NCBI GenBank assembly: GCA_009792885.1
Contig: WMCF01000012.1
Span: 11,396,514-11,460,513, forward strand
Direction of reading: 5' to 3'
From: Eremophila alpestris peregrina
Taxonomy: Eukaryota > Chordata > Aves > Passeriformes > Alaudidae
DNA length: 64,000 nt
The position numbers were made by a program, and so were the translations under genes. A model generated the notes under the pieces. The model saw nothing but the letters and a program-made list of their open reading frames with translations, did not search any database and was not told the DNA's origin. Of this stretch, positions 1-12,145 are shown piece by piece. How positions within the stretch are numbered: position 1 is the stretch's first letter; each line of letters starts with the position of its first letter.

Positions 1-2019
1 AATAAAATATACATTTAAAGAAGATAAATGGAAAAAAGAGTTTTCCTATCTACCAACATTTCATTACAGACTGATAAACAAACAACTCAGTATTCAAAGC
101 TGACTCACAGGAGCTGCTGGCGAGATGAAAGTGATGAATATATTTTTAAAAATTTATTGTTATTGCAGTACCATTTTTTCATTATCACTCCTAATACAGA
201 ATATCACCATGTAACATCTTAATCCAAAAGGGAAGAGTATTCTGAACAGCCTAACAAGTGGTGAATTGTGCCCTGGCAGCCGGGAGGAGCAGTGATACCC
301 TGAAGTGGATCAGGTACAGCATCACCAGCTGGTCAGTCTCTCTGTGATGTAGGAAATAAGTGTTTTAATGCATGAAAAACAATTAGAACTATCAGGCTTT
401 TGCCATGTTTTTGCCCTGCAGCTGGGAGATGCTAAATACAGTAGCGCCTCAATAGGCAAGGGCATATTTATATGATAAGATCAGTAGAATGGGGGCAAAT
501 AAAAGATAAATCAAAAGATAAGTCCTCTGTGATGGAAAGTGAAGATGTGTCAAAAATAATTACATGCTGCTCAGCACAATGCATCAATAGCAGTTATTAA
601 TGTAAGTATTTCTGAGATGATGCATATTCTTTTTCCATCACCCATATTTAACACGTATGCACACACGAGATACATAAAGTCAAACCAGACAGAACCAATC
701 ATGATTGCCCTGTCAATAGCAGTAAGAGATATAACAAAAAGTAGAAATAAACATGAGGACAATGAAAAGTGGACCAAGTACTCAGCCTGGGCAAGACCAA
801 AATCCTTCTGGGAGCTTTTAGCTTCCAAAAATGCTTTATTATTACTTTGAAGAGTGTGAATATAGTCTTCAGGCTAACCCCACTAAGAAAAAGTTGATAA
901 TAATTTTTTATTCCAAAATATTTCTCCCAAACTAGTAGTATAATACTGGTGTGCTTGTACACCTTTTAACACTTAGAAGAATCTGAAGACATTGCTGTGG
1001 ATGTGAGTTTTCAGAAAGTTCACAAAAAGTATTAAATTTTATCTCATGCAAGAGACAATCCTAGTAATTCTTCCAGCCTGCATAAGCTGTAAAAACATTT
1101 ATTTGTTATACCTTTCAAAATCTAACCTTAAATTCTTAGCCAACAATCTCTTTGTCCTGTGAAAATTTCCTTCTCTTCCTTTGGTAACCAGTTTGTACCT
1201 CTTACTCTGAAAGATTGCCTTCCATTTACATGCAGAAATGATAGAAAATAGTCTAATTAGAACAGATCTTTAGAGTTTATTACTCTTGCACGACATCAAG
1301 GAGCAAGTAAACTAGTGCTTTGACATGAAAAGGAGCAACTGACCATCTTCAGCTTTCTTCCAGGAGTGCTGTTATATTGTGGCACCAGTGTAGTAACTCC
1401 AAAGAAGGACAAAATTGGTCAGATATACGTTTATTTTTACCTTGTGAATGGCTTAATTCATTTATTGGCACAAGGTGCTCTGGTATTGCAGTGCCTTTGA
1501 AGTAGATCTTCAAACTGTGACTGATGCAGAAACAGGGCTCCTGTCTGCACCTTTGTCAGCAATACTATTTCTTAAGGACTGAATTATCTAGCTATTCATT
1601 TTAAGGAGGCATTCTAGAACAAAACAAGGATTTAAATTTTCAAAACTGAATAACCTGACCAAAAAGATGTATGTATTCAAGCTGTCTTAATAACTTGCAA
1701 TCACTAAAGCATATCTTTAATATCACTTTTAATGCAATTACATTGCAATTACAAGAGACTTTTAAAAAATTATTGTTTTCTCTTAAGTGGAACAGCAAAG
1801 CCTTTCTCACATCAATGAAATCAATTAAAATGAAGTTACCTAAAGAAAGGTGAACCTTGAAAAAATGTCTGGAAAGGAAGCCCATAGAAAGTTCATGCCT
1901 CCCTCAACTTCCATCTTGTTCTGTTATCCCAAACAAGTAATTTAGATTTAAACTGGATATTTCTTCACTACAGCATGACCTGTATGAGTGTAAACTAGTA
2001 TCAAATTCCAGAGAACCAT
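1..2019. other. Unique AT-rich DNA, no gene seen
   Basis: No coding region, RNA gene or recognisable interspersed repeat is visible here. The short open frames (up to 87 codons) overlap one another on both strands and have the F/I/K/L-rich make-up expected of chance frames in AT-rich DNA. I see no tandem repeat longer than short A or T runs. Confidence 0.6.
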
Positions 2020-2093
2020 ACAGTCATAGAATGTTTTGTACTATAAGGGATCTTGAAGACCATCTAAAGAAGTTTGATTTCTACTTTCAAACC
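2020..2093 (-). mobile_element. Decayed CR1 LINE 3' end fragment
   Basis: The plus strand reads as the reverse complement of a CR1 3' terminus: a 'cagtcatagaatg' start, then a diverged form of the 'ttgggttggaagggaccttgaagatcatct' block. Only about 75 bp are alignable by eye and they carry many substitutions, so the insertion is old. CR1 copies are normally 5'-truncated, which fits a short 3' piece. Confidence 0.6.
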
Positions 2094-4500
2094 CAATATA
2101 AATATCTAAGGTAAAAAAAAAGTAAAATAATTCACATCACAGGAAGAAAAAGATTTAGAAACTATGCAACCTAATAGAAAAAAGGTTTAAAAGGTCTTTA
2201 GTGATATTCAAACTTTGGACAGTTTTTGAAATCCCTATAACACTTTTAATGTACTATATATTTCCTGGGACAACAACTGATTCTGATTTTTAAAGCCTTC
2301 ACTACATATAATTTGAGAATGAGGACAAAGTGATGCAGCAACATAGTGACAGAACACTTTGTATGATAATCCTAAAATATTATTAGAGAGACTATTTTGT
2401 ATCAGCATGCTAAACATTAAGGTAATTTTTACATTCAGAACATACTTTCTATTCTGTGTAATAAAAAAAAAAAAAATCCAGCTCCTTGTCTGATTATGAT
2501 TTTACCTTTTATGTAAAACAAAGGCTTTATTGAGTTTTGACACTGTTGTGCAAGCACAAAAAAAATTATTGTTTATTTCAATAAAAGAAAATTTTTTTTC
2601 AGACTTTAAACCTTGTAATTATAAACTGTGCAAAAATAAAAACTTACAATCTGCAGTTTCTTTTCTGGGAAACCAATCCATACAGTAAAACATCATGTTG
2701 TGAAAATACTAAAGATGCTCATTATTTCTTAAATAATATTTAGTTGAATTTGTCTTTTTTTTTCCCTCAGCTGCATAGGCTTAGATAAATGTAGTGCTTT
2801 CCATTGACATAATCAACAATGAAAAATTAATACATTAATCCCTATTCCTAATACTCTACATTTGGTGCAACAATCTGGGGCTTTTTTGTTAAAAATTCCC
2901 AGTGTGTTATATTGCCCCTGACATTTAATTCTTCTATATTTTATCACTAGATTATTATGCAATGTGGGCAATGTCCCACTGTAGTGTAATAGTATATCCA
3001 ACACCTTTCATTTTATCCCCAGAGTTATTCACATATTTTGCTCATTGCTCTCCTCTGAAAATTCTTTATATTGTGGCTGTTTGAAGAACTACAGCATATT
3101 ACATCAACCACAAGATTTCCTTCACTGCTCTGAGAAATCTAATGTTGTAGCTCTTGGGCATTTGAGTCATTAAGGGAATTTTCATGTTCAGTGCCCTGCA
3201 ACAGATTCAGCCTTGCATAATTCAAAACAACTTCACACCACTTATAGTAAATGGTCCATGCAGGAATGTTTGCTTTTCTTATCTGTCCTTTCCCCTTCCT
3301 CATAGAAGATTGTTAAACCATGTTTTAATTCTCTTTCCTCAATTAATGGCAAAAAAGGTAAAGTGACATCAACTGATTATCAAAAAACAATGACAAATTG
3401 TTAAAAACTGGAAAGTACATTAAATTAAATTTATCCACCAGTCTTCTGTAAATAACTGATTTCCATGTTATCACCTCCATCCTCCACGAACATTCAAGTG
3501 GGAAAACCCCTTACACCTCGTGAAGTCCCACCACAATTGGTTTGGCAGGCCTGAATCAGAAGATGTACATTTTGTCCTTGATTACATAGAGTGAAAAAAA
3601 ATTCTGAATAGCTTTGTATTAAGATTTATTGGAAGAATTGAAATGAAAACTTTAGCCTGATTAGTAAGAAAAAAGTATTCCTAAAAGGGCATCCAAAAAC
3701 AAAGACGGATTTGAGACATGTCAAAGTCTGACCAAAACAGGAAATACAATACAGTGATAAAAAGTACAACATGAAGTATAGAATTGCTGGACTATGTACA
3801 GCTTTCAAAAGAGTCAACAACAAATTAGAGATTGTTTGGAACTAAAGTTATTTTAAAGAAACTAAATCTTTTACTGCTCAGCAATGCCATTACTCTTAGT
3901 AATGCAGGGACTAGTATGCATTACATAATGCTGAAGAATGTAATTCAGCAAGTGTTTTGCATATCTGACTGCATATGGCTGTAAAGAGGACTTAGCAGTT
4001 AGAGTTTGCTTTTGTTCACTCATTAAAGAACTTTCTCTAGTCTATTTCTTTAAATTTTACTTTAAAATTGAACCAATTTAAAGAAAATAAAAATATCATT
4101 GCTCAGAAATTAATGCATCTATAAATTGAGCAAATAATATACTCAACCAAGTGAATTTCCCACTTTGATTTTCTTTTTCGTGTTCACTTAGACCACCAAG
4201 CTTTAGTTTTTATATAAATTCAATGTACATTCCTTCGCACAAACACAAATTCTAGATCAGAAATCATGTTACAAAGGTTGCTGTAACTATAGATAAATTT
4301 GCAGATTATACTGCAAAACCTCCCCTAATTTAGACTGAATTAAGCAGAAAAAATACCTTATAAAATATTTTTATTTTGTCTCTGATTTTCAACCTATCTC
4401 AAGTTCCTACACCTGAATTCCACCATTACTTTTAGTATAAATATCCAAAACGGAGGACATTTTCTGGATCTGGGCTATCATTATCAAGGAAAAAAAAGGG
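2094..4500. other. Unique AT-rich DNA, no gene seen
   Basis: Contains short A and T homopolymers (for example a 13-14 A run near 2463 and T runs near 2593 and 2757) and chance open frames up to 65 codons. No splice-bounded coding segment or known repeat was recognised. Confidence 0.55.
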
Positions 4501-4504
4501 AAAT

Positions 4505-4640
4505 AAGATGAAAACCAGGAAATTGCAGACCAGTTGGTGAATCTTTAGTTGTAAGAAAGATTTGGAAGTGTTCTAAAGGGCTTGAAGAAACACCCAGAAA
4601 AACATAGTTCGATTTAGGATTTCTACACAGGTAGGAAAGA
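4505..4640 (+). mobile_element. Possible very old CR1 ORF2 fragment
   Basis: The stretch from about 4510 reads like a degraded CR1 reverse-transcriptase passage: 'ggaaattgcagaccagt' resembles the codons for the N-Y-R-P-V segment, followed by material like the downstream helix and the '...acatgg/cttc' region. It is heavily mutated with no open frame. Chance similarity is a real alternative, and a profile search with CR1 ORF2 would decide. Confidence 0.28.
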
Positions 4641-5239
4641 CCATGCCTAATTATACAGCATGCTCTGAAAATATTTCTGGTTTTATAGATAAGAGAAATC
4701 CCCCCGATTGCGTAAAGTTACTCTTTTATAATGCATCTGAAAAAGTTCCATGCAGAAAATGAACACTTAACACAAATATTACTGCATGTAGGAAAACGAA
4801 CAGAAAGAGTATATTATGTAGTATACGATATACTCTATGGTATTTGTGTATTTTGAATTCCCTTAACAATATAAGCTTATATAATATAAGAAAACCCACC
4901 TGTGGATTCTCTTCCACTCAGTTACTACTCTCTGATGTTGAACAGCTCAAAAGTGAAGATAATATTCTAGGAGGAACTTATATTTTTAATTGGTGTTAGA
5001 AAAGTGAAAATACTCTTCTTGAGTTAAAAAGAAAAATAAACCAAATCTTCCATTTCATTAGCTATTTCTGTAAGATATGAATATTCACATTCCATTCCAT
5101 TGTCTCTCATTTCTGTAGTGAACTTTGGGACACAAAAAATTTCTCCAGTATTTATTTCTTCAAAGTCTAGTATGTTTCTGTAGACTATAAAAGGACTAAA
5201 CCAACATGAAAATAACCTCCATCTCATGTGTGTTTTTGT
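4641..5239. other. Unique AT-rich DNA with an exon-like minus-strand frame
   Basis: No known repeat seen. On the minus strand, 5024-5227 is open for 67 codons; from about 5185 downward it follows a pyrimidine-rich stretch ending in 'tctacag', which could act as a splice acceptor. The predicted residues are acidic and low in phenylalanine compared with neighbouring chance frames. There is no homology I recognise and no convincing donor, so this is noted without calling a gene. Confidence 0.35.
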
Positions 5240-5740
5240 AGTATGGAGGGACAGGCAGGTGAGAGGTTGTCATGTTAAGGACATTTCCCTGCCCAGCCAC
5301 CCAGGAGCTGCTCTGGGCAGTCTGTCTCACAGCACCTGAGCTGGGACCACACCCCTGTACAGCTGCACCCCACACCTCACACAGTCAGACCAGGTTTAAC
5401 ACCAGCTCAACCCCAGATTTCCCACAGCAGAGTCCTTAAAATAATTTAATTATGGCACAATAACAAAATAGCAGCTTGAGCTGGGTGCCTCCTGGGAGGG
5501 ACTCCAAGAAAGGGAATCCCTGGGCTTTTACACCCTCAGTCTGTGCAGTGAAACTCTCACTCTTCCAGCTGATTGTCCAGTCACTTGCTTACTGCCAGAA
5601 GTCCCTGCACACCTTTTTGTGCAAAGGGTCAGCAGTTCACATCCTCTTGCCTGGGACTCCCACCCCCCAGAGCTGAACCTGAAGCTCACCCAGCAGCTTG
5701 CAAAGCAAGGAACCTGCACCAAATGTATTCCTCAGCAGCA
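5240..5740 (-). mobile_element. LTR-like block (endogenous retrovirus), minus strand
   Basis: This is a clear rise in GC content over its flanks. Read on the minus strand it has a TATA-like box (complement of 'cttttaca' at 5525-5532) about 75-80 bp upstream of an ATTAAA-type polyadenylation signal (complement of 5445-5450). That is the layout of a short-R retroviral LTR. The block with 'agcttgagctgggtgcct' followed by the TATA region resembles LTRs I recall from bird genomes. Boundaries are approximate and no target-site duplication was identified. No retroviral coding sequence lies on either side, so a solo LTR is likely. Confidence 0.5.
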
Positions 5741-8700
5741 CTCTAATGCCGACCTGAACTTGTCTTTAATATTCTGTTTCATATAATGCCAATCCAAATT
5801 AGGTTTCCCAGATTTGTATAGGATCCAGAATCGTAGTGGTTTATTCCTTAAGTACAGATGGTATTGTTTATGACAGAGAAAATAGTTACCTTACATTTCA
5901 CCATAGGTCAGTATTTCTCTCCCTTTTACATTTTAAGATCTCTATGTCATCCCTTATAATGGTAATAAAAATAAGATTTTAACAATATTTCAAGTTCTTT
6001 TGGATAAGGTGAGTATTAGCATAACCCTCTAAAATGCAGGAAAGTCATGATGCATCGTTCTGTCAGTTAGAATTATAAACTCTGCTTATAGAAGTTGAAT
6101 GTGTCAGAAAAAGCAAAGAATTTCCTGAGAGGCAAAAAATGCATTTATATTATTAACCCATTATTTTTAAAAAATAAAATTAGTTTCTACCTGTGAGTCA
6201 AAACCAAAGTTTTTGTTTTTCAGTTTGGACTTTTAACTTTCCCTTCATTCCTCTCAAAACTCACTCCCTGAGAGGGTAGCTCTTCTGTAAGTTAACTGCA
6301 GAGCTCCTTTGGCAACAATTACAATCAATGGAAAAAGTGTTCCTAGGCCCCTAAGCAGAAACAATTAGAAGCTGGACTAGTAAAGAGGAATCCACCAGGC
6401 ACAGCATCCTAGTGGGCTGCTGGGTGAGAAGGACTTACCCAGAAACTTTAGCTGAGTGGAAATTTATGGGACTGAGCTGCGGGTCTGTGTTTCAGTAGAA
6501 AACAGATAAAAGCCTTGCTAAAAGGATGTGAGTTTCATTTATCAAAGATTCCTGGAGTGGATGACAAATAAGCAAAAAGGTGGACACACTTCTATTCAGC
6601 TGTCAAAGAAGCTGAGTTCTGAGGAGATTCTTATCTGCTCAGGGAAAATAGAAGTGGGAGAAAAATTCTGCTGACATACTTTTCATTTAGTGCTCAAGAG
6701 AGTTGTGGTAAACCAGAGAGGATGGAAGAAAGATCCTTGTAAATCTTCCCTTTCAGAAACTAAGAGAAAAAGAGTGCCTATCAGTTCAAAAATAAATAAC
6801 ATCTAATCCTGGTTCTCAAAATACTAACATCTTCTGACAGCCTAAATTCTGGTATAGACACTTTAAAGATTTTTTTTTTCCATTTTAGTTTTGCATTATC
6901 CTTACATTGAAGTGTACTATGGAATTTAAAACATTCTTTAAATAAAAACAGCATCAAAAGAACAACAATTTATAAGTATATTTCTAATTATTCTATTTCT
7001 GAACACCATTTTGCTCCAGCTGCTAAATTCCCTGTGTTTTTCCAAAATCTAGAATCTAAAAACCAAGGATCATTTTTTACCTACTTTTTTTTACCCCATT
7101 TTTGTGGGGTTTCACAAAGAAAAATATCAGTTAAGTATCTCTTCTTCATATCTTAATTTTCGCTTTCAAAATTAAATCCTTGACTGATTTTTAAGTAAGG
7201 GTTTTTTTTAAGTAAGACCTAGTAAGGTTAGGTCTTACTAAACACAATACTTTGTCTTTTTGTAGCATAATATGGTCTCTGTGAGACTAGACATTGAAAA
7301 ATAGAATTACTAGAAAATACCTGCCTTTTATTTATTCAGGGCACAAAAAAAGAAAAAAAAATGTGGCACTGCTCATGCTTTTAGTTCTTTCAGTTATTCA
7401 AACTACATTTATACCTATTTGTCTTTTTTTCCCCTCTTAAAAATTGCAATAGTCTTTAGCTTTACTGGGATTTATCTCCCATAAGTAAATTCAAAGAAGG
7501 TATTATAATGACATAAATAAAAAAGGTTTTAATTTCCAAAACTTATTAAAAATCTGTCTCTAAAAAAAAAAAGTAGTAAAATGTTTGAAGTTCAAATGAA
7601 AGACAATATCAGAATAAAACTAATCCCCAGGAGAATCCGTGGCACCTGCCAGACACTGTAAAGGTTTTATAAATGTTGTCTTCTGCAAAGTCGACTGCAA
7701 ACATCATAAGGCCTTTGGTAAATATGTATACCAGCCTTTTTGTTTGAGCAGAAATATTGAGCTTCCTGCCATTATGATTATAAAATAGAGAAGATTATTT
7801 CAGACTTTTTTTTTAATATTTGATTAGTAGTGTCTGTCTTTTTTCTTGGGATCGAGTTTCAAATCACACACAGAGTGAAGTGTTTGAAAATAGTCTTCCT
7901 TAGTAATACAAGACTGGCAAAACAAACCATTTAGAAGTCATTCGTGAGTAAACATACAGAAACACTAATGCTGGAAAAGAAAAAATTGGCTGTCTGATCC
8001 ACAATAACAGAATGACAAGGAAAAATTCTGCACTACAGGAAAATAATACTGTTTATATTGCATAATGTAAAATGTTTATCTCTTTGGCAGAGGCAAAATA
8101 CCACATTTTGTGTGTCTCCAATTATCTACTGATAACTGTATCAAATTAATTTTATCTGATGATTATTTTAATTATTGTGTTCCTAGTGTGTCACAATTAG
8201 AAAACAAATCTAATAAAAAACCTGCAAAACAGCACAGAACTTAAAATAAGCATAGTTATCTTCTATGAGATCAACTAAAGCATGTGCTATTGTGCTTATG
8301 CAAACCTCATCATTAAACAGAATTTCTACATTTACCTCACTTTGCCTTCTTCCTGTTGTTACCATATTGCAGATTTGAAACTACTGTTGGGAAAAAACTA
8401 CGTTGTCTTACTTTTCTTTATAATACATTACTATTTATCTTTTAATGTCATTTGAACATGAATACTCAGCTGCAGACCTTCCAGTAAATCAGGGAAATAT
8501 TTTTATCTGGATAAAAGCATTTAAATTCTTCATCTGACCTCCTCATGTCCAAACTTCACAGAGATATTTCCACCAGAGTAAAATTTACAGAATTGCAGCT
8601 TTGGCCCTAACTAAAATTAGGACTGTTAGAAAATATTTTAGTAACATCATTCTGAATATTAAGAAAAAAACGGAGTAAGGGTACAGCAGGAACTTCTGAT

Positions 8701-9659
8701 GCAGACAAGACTTGCACTTGACTCTGGCCTTAAGAACCAGACAATGCTGCAACATCTCTCCCCCAGACATGACACAGAAGCCATCCAAGAGTAGATCCTC
8801 CACCTCTCATTTACTCTCCTCAGACATGAATTACATACAGGAGGATAAAATATTCTGCCATGGTTTTTCTCTACATTTGTCATGACATTATGAAAATGAA
8901 AATGATTATTACATTAGATGCCAATATTTTCAGTTTGTTGATTTGGAAATTTAGTCTTAGTACCAACTGTTGATCCACAGAGAATTACACATTACTGTCA
9001 TCACACTACCAAATCCTCTGCAATGTGGTAAAAGTAAATAATGAAACAATTAACAGAAACCTTGTAAATCCATCATGACTTTAAAAGCCAAGATTAATCT
9101 TGTACACAAGCTTATAACTTGTTATAAGTTGCAAAACCGAGAAAGCTTAAACTCAAATGCATTATTTTTTATATTTTTACCAAGTGAATGGGTCATAAAT
9201 GCTGCAAAGTGAAAATACCCCTTTGAGAAAGAGGCATAAGACTTTTTGACAATAGGTTGAAACATGATATGTATAATGAATTTAGAGTTGACATGAAAGC
9301 ACTTGACATGTAAGGTTAGTAGACATTCTTGAGCTAGTTTCACTCCCACCATTTCATCTCTCATGATGAAATGAAGAAATTGGTGCACTGATCAATTTGA
9401 AAGATGACTGGGGTTCTTATGTGGACATCAGCAGATCACATGTAAAAGGAAGCTGTGCAGGAGATACATTGTTCATGATGCAGTTAGGAAATTTCATATC
9501 CTAGAGCAATGGTAACTGTCTATAGGCCTCTAAACATACAATTTACAAAAGCACCACAACATTAAAACATTGTGCTGAGTTTCCTGACATATATTGGAAA
9601 GCATTTAGGTACTTGTGAAAGACTTCTCTTTGTCTTTTCAGAAAGAGAGGTTTCCACCT
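5741..9659. other. Unique AT-rich DNA, no gene seen
   Basis: No interspersed repeat or gene recognised. It includes an inverted repeat at 7213-7241 (listed separately) and many short A or T tracts. The stretch around 7620-7800 has higher complexity and reads like possible conserved non-coding sequence, but conservation cannot be judged from one genome. Confidence 0.5.
7213..7241. repeat. Perfect 10-bp inverted repeat (stem-loop)
   Basis: Arms agtaagacct and aggtcttact are exact reverse complements separated by a 9-base loop (agtaaggtt). The loop start partly repeats the arm start. There is no flanking T-run terminator logic in a vertebrate context, and 10 bp is too short for a typical microRNA precursor. 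It may be an incidental small duplication-inversion. Confidence 0.8.
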
Positions 9660-9757
9660 TCCAGCTGAAAATATTGTTTATTCCAAGCCTAAGATTTTAA
9701 CACTAATATTTTTAACCTAAACGTTTGTATGATTCTATTCTATGATTATATGAAAAC
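9660..9757 (+). mobile_element. Possible old CR1 3' tail
   Basis: The segment ends in 'gattctattctatgatt' (about 9731-9747), matching the ATTCTATG-type 3' repeat of avian CR1 on the plus strand. The preceding 50-60 bases are only weakly similar to the CR1 'ccttccaacccaaacc' block. The tail alone could arise by chance in AT-rich DNA. Confidence 0.38.
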
Positions 9758-11930
9758 AGCTACAGTTTGTAACTTAAATGGGTAAGGTATTTTACTTTAT
9801 TTTGAATCAAATTATTGGTTTAAGGACATAATACTTAAATCTTCCTGTTCAATATCCTTTTTTTCCTCCTATTTTGTTAGAAGTATATTGCTAGTGTTGC
9901 TTGCAACAATATAAACTAAACTGTTTTCATAGTTTTCTGTCTGAAAATATCTTAATTTAGGAAAATACCAGTTCTCCACTTGACCTCTAAGTGTGTTGCT
10001 CACACTGTTTGTGAATGATTTAAGTTTTGCAACATAGCAACTTTAAGGTAATAAAATGGCATTTTCCCTTCTTGTCCTGCTTCCACCCTTTAAAACATTG
10101 TTTCTGACCATCTAGTGATCTTGGTGGATTATCAGGATACAACCTGGAGTACTAAAGAAAAGCTCCAGAACAAAAAGATATTTATTCATTGAGTATGATA
10201 CAAATAACTCAGTAGACCTGAAAGCAGCATAGCTAAAAATGTTGAGGATTGAATGCCAAATGTTAGAGTGCCCTGCAAATGTGGCTGAAAGTATACTGTA
10301 TTCTCACAAAACATATCAAAGGAAAGGGAAAATGAAACTCATTAATTGAGGTAATAAAGATTTATGTTCAAGCAGTGAGGTGATGAAAATTAATACCACT
10401 GTGCTGAATGTAACGGAACTGTGACAATTGAAATGAATTGAAGATATACCTCCAGTGATTTCAGTGGCTTTAGGAGATTGCTTTTAAATTTGGGGAAACG
10501 AAAAATGAAAGATTCTCCCAGGAGCCAGCACAGATGATCTTTTCCCAGTATTGCTCATTCTTTGCCCCCTTGCATCTTTTTCCCTGTGTGCAGTGAAACA
10601 AGACTCATTTTCCTGTCTAGAGAACTGTTTCCTTAGGGACTGAGATTAGCCTTTGTTCTAAAAACCAAGTCCTAAACTAAATAAACCAAAGACAAAATTT
10701 CAGGTGTGCTCATTTTCTCTTTTATAACTGCAGGATTATAGTAACTTTGCTTTTTCCAAACAGACCTTATGGTATCTTTAACATATAGAAATAAGGATTA
10801 TCAGCCAGCAGTGTAATGCAGCATCATAATATGTTAGTTCATATTACTAACATTGCACTAATTTTGCTGTTAAATAACAGTGTGACAGGTTCTTTACCTA
10901 AAAAAAAAAAATTCATTTTTAGCTTTTCCCTCAATATCAAGCAGTTAACAGATACATTTCTGCTTAAGCTATACCATTGAGTCTCTGGTATTTGAACCTG
11001 TTGTTACTGGGATGAAGAATAACTATACAAAAGAAAATAATACAAAGTAAAGCAACGCAAAAAATTGGACAGGAAAATGTTTTCATTTAGAGCTCAGTAA
11101 GTACGTTATGTGAGGGAGAGAGAGAAATGTAAATTTTATATTAGGTCTATGTAGGGTTTTTTTCACAAATTTGTGAAAAAAAGGCTTCTCTAAAAAGCAA
11201 CTTCCAGAGCACTACAGGGAAGACAACTATTTCAGGCACAGATAAAGAAAAAATTCTGTGATCAATAGGAAGCTAAACATAAACTTTTTTTTCTTTAAGA
11301 ATAACTCATCTTCTTTCAGTTGTCTTCTCTAGAGGAAAGTTACCTGAAGCAACAAAGTAATCTAGAATTGTTGTCTGTTGCTACTTAAATATTTGAGAGT
11401 AATTTACTAAAAGTTCCTAATGTTTAAGTCCAGTGTACTCAACAAAAAGCTACTCCTGAATAAAACCTAATGAAAAAGTTACTTACTTAAATCAAGGTTA
11501 AGTCTGCATAATCAGTTCAGTGGGATTTGCTTACTATTTAAAAATAAATAGATAACAGTTTTCTTTAATTGAAACTCAATATACAGTAACCAGTTGTTAT
11601 TATTACAATGAAAATATACCAAGGACAAAGAATTTTTTAACTTACTCTTCCCCAAGGCACATCCTGTTGTTTTGTCTCAGGATAGAGATCTAAAAAAGAT
11701 TAAGAAACATTTTATATTACTGGTAGTAACAGTCTCTGCCAAATGCCATGGTTTCTTTCATACATATATTTTTATTTGTTGATAGAAATATTCAGAAAGA
11801 ATTATGATTTTGCAACACTTCATACATACCTTGGAGGAACAATTAGAGAATGAAAATACAGATGCACTCCTACAGTTCTATTTTTTTCATTCTATTAAAT
11901 ATGTTTCTGAATTTTCCTACAGGTCTCATT
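9758..11930. other. Unique AT-rich DNA, no gene seen
   Basis: No coding exon or interspersed repeat recognised. The notable feature is the perfect palindrome at 11157-11182. Short A runs occur near 10900. Confidence 0.5.
11157..11182. repeat. 26-bp perfect palindrome
   Basis: Seven T, then cacaaatttgtg, then seven A form an exact palindrome with 13-bp arms and no spacer. It could extrude as a cruciform or act as a dyad-symmetric binding site. It sits in unique AT-rich DNA with no other repeat signature. Confidence 0.85.
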
Positions 11931-12145
11931 ATCACAGAATCATAGATTGGTTTGGGTTGGCAGTCACCTTAAAGATTTTACCCACCAAGGGCAAGGACAC
12001 CTTCTACCAAACCAGATTGCTCACAGCCAAGCCTTGAACTCTTTGAGGGATGGGGCAGCCACAGCTCCTCTAGGCAAACTGTTCCAGTGCCTCACCACTT
12101 TTACTGCAAAGAATTTCATTTTAGATCACATCAGAGTGCATTTTT
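11931..12145 (-). mobile_element. CR1 LINE 3' fragment, minus strand
   Basis: The plus strand starts 'atcacagaatcatagattgg' and continues through diverged versions of the CR1 3' UTR and ORF2 C-terminal coding region: a 'caccttaaagatttta' block, 'aactctttgagggatgggg', then 'ttccagtgcctcaccac' and a 'gcaaagaatttc' stretch. All read as reverse complement of a CR1 3' end. About 215 bp, 5'-truncated, moderately diverged. The open frames here are reverse-strand shadows of the element. Confidence 0.85.
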
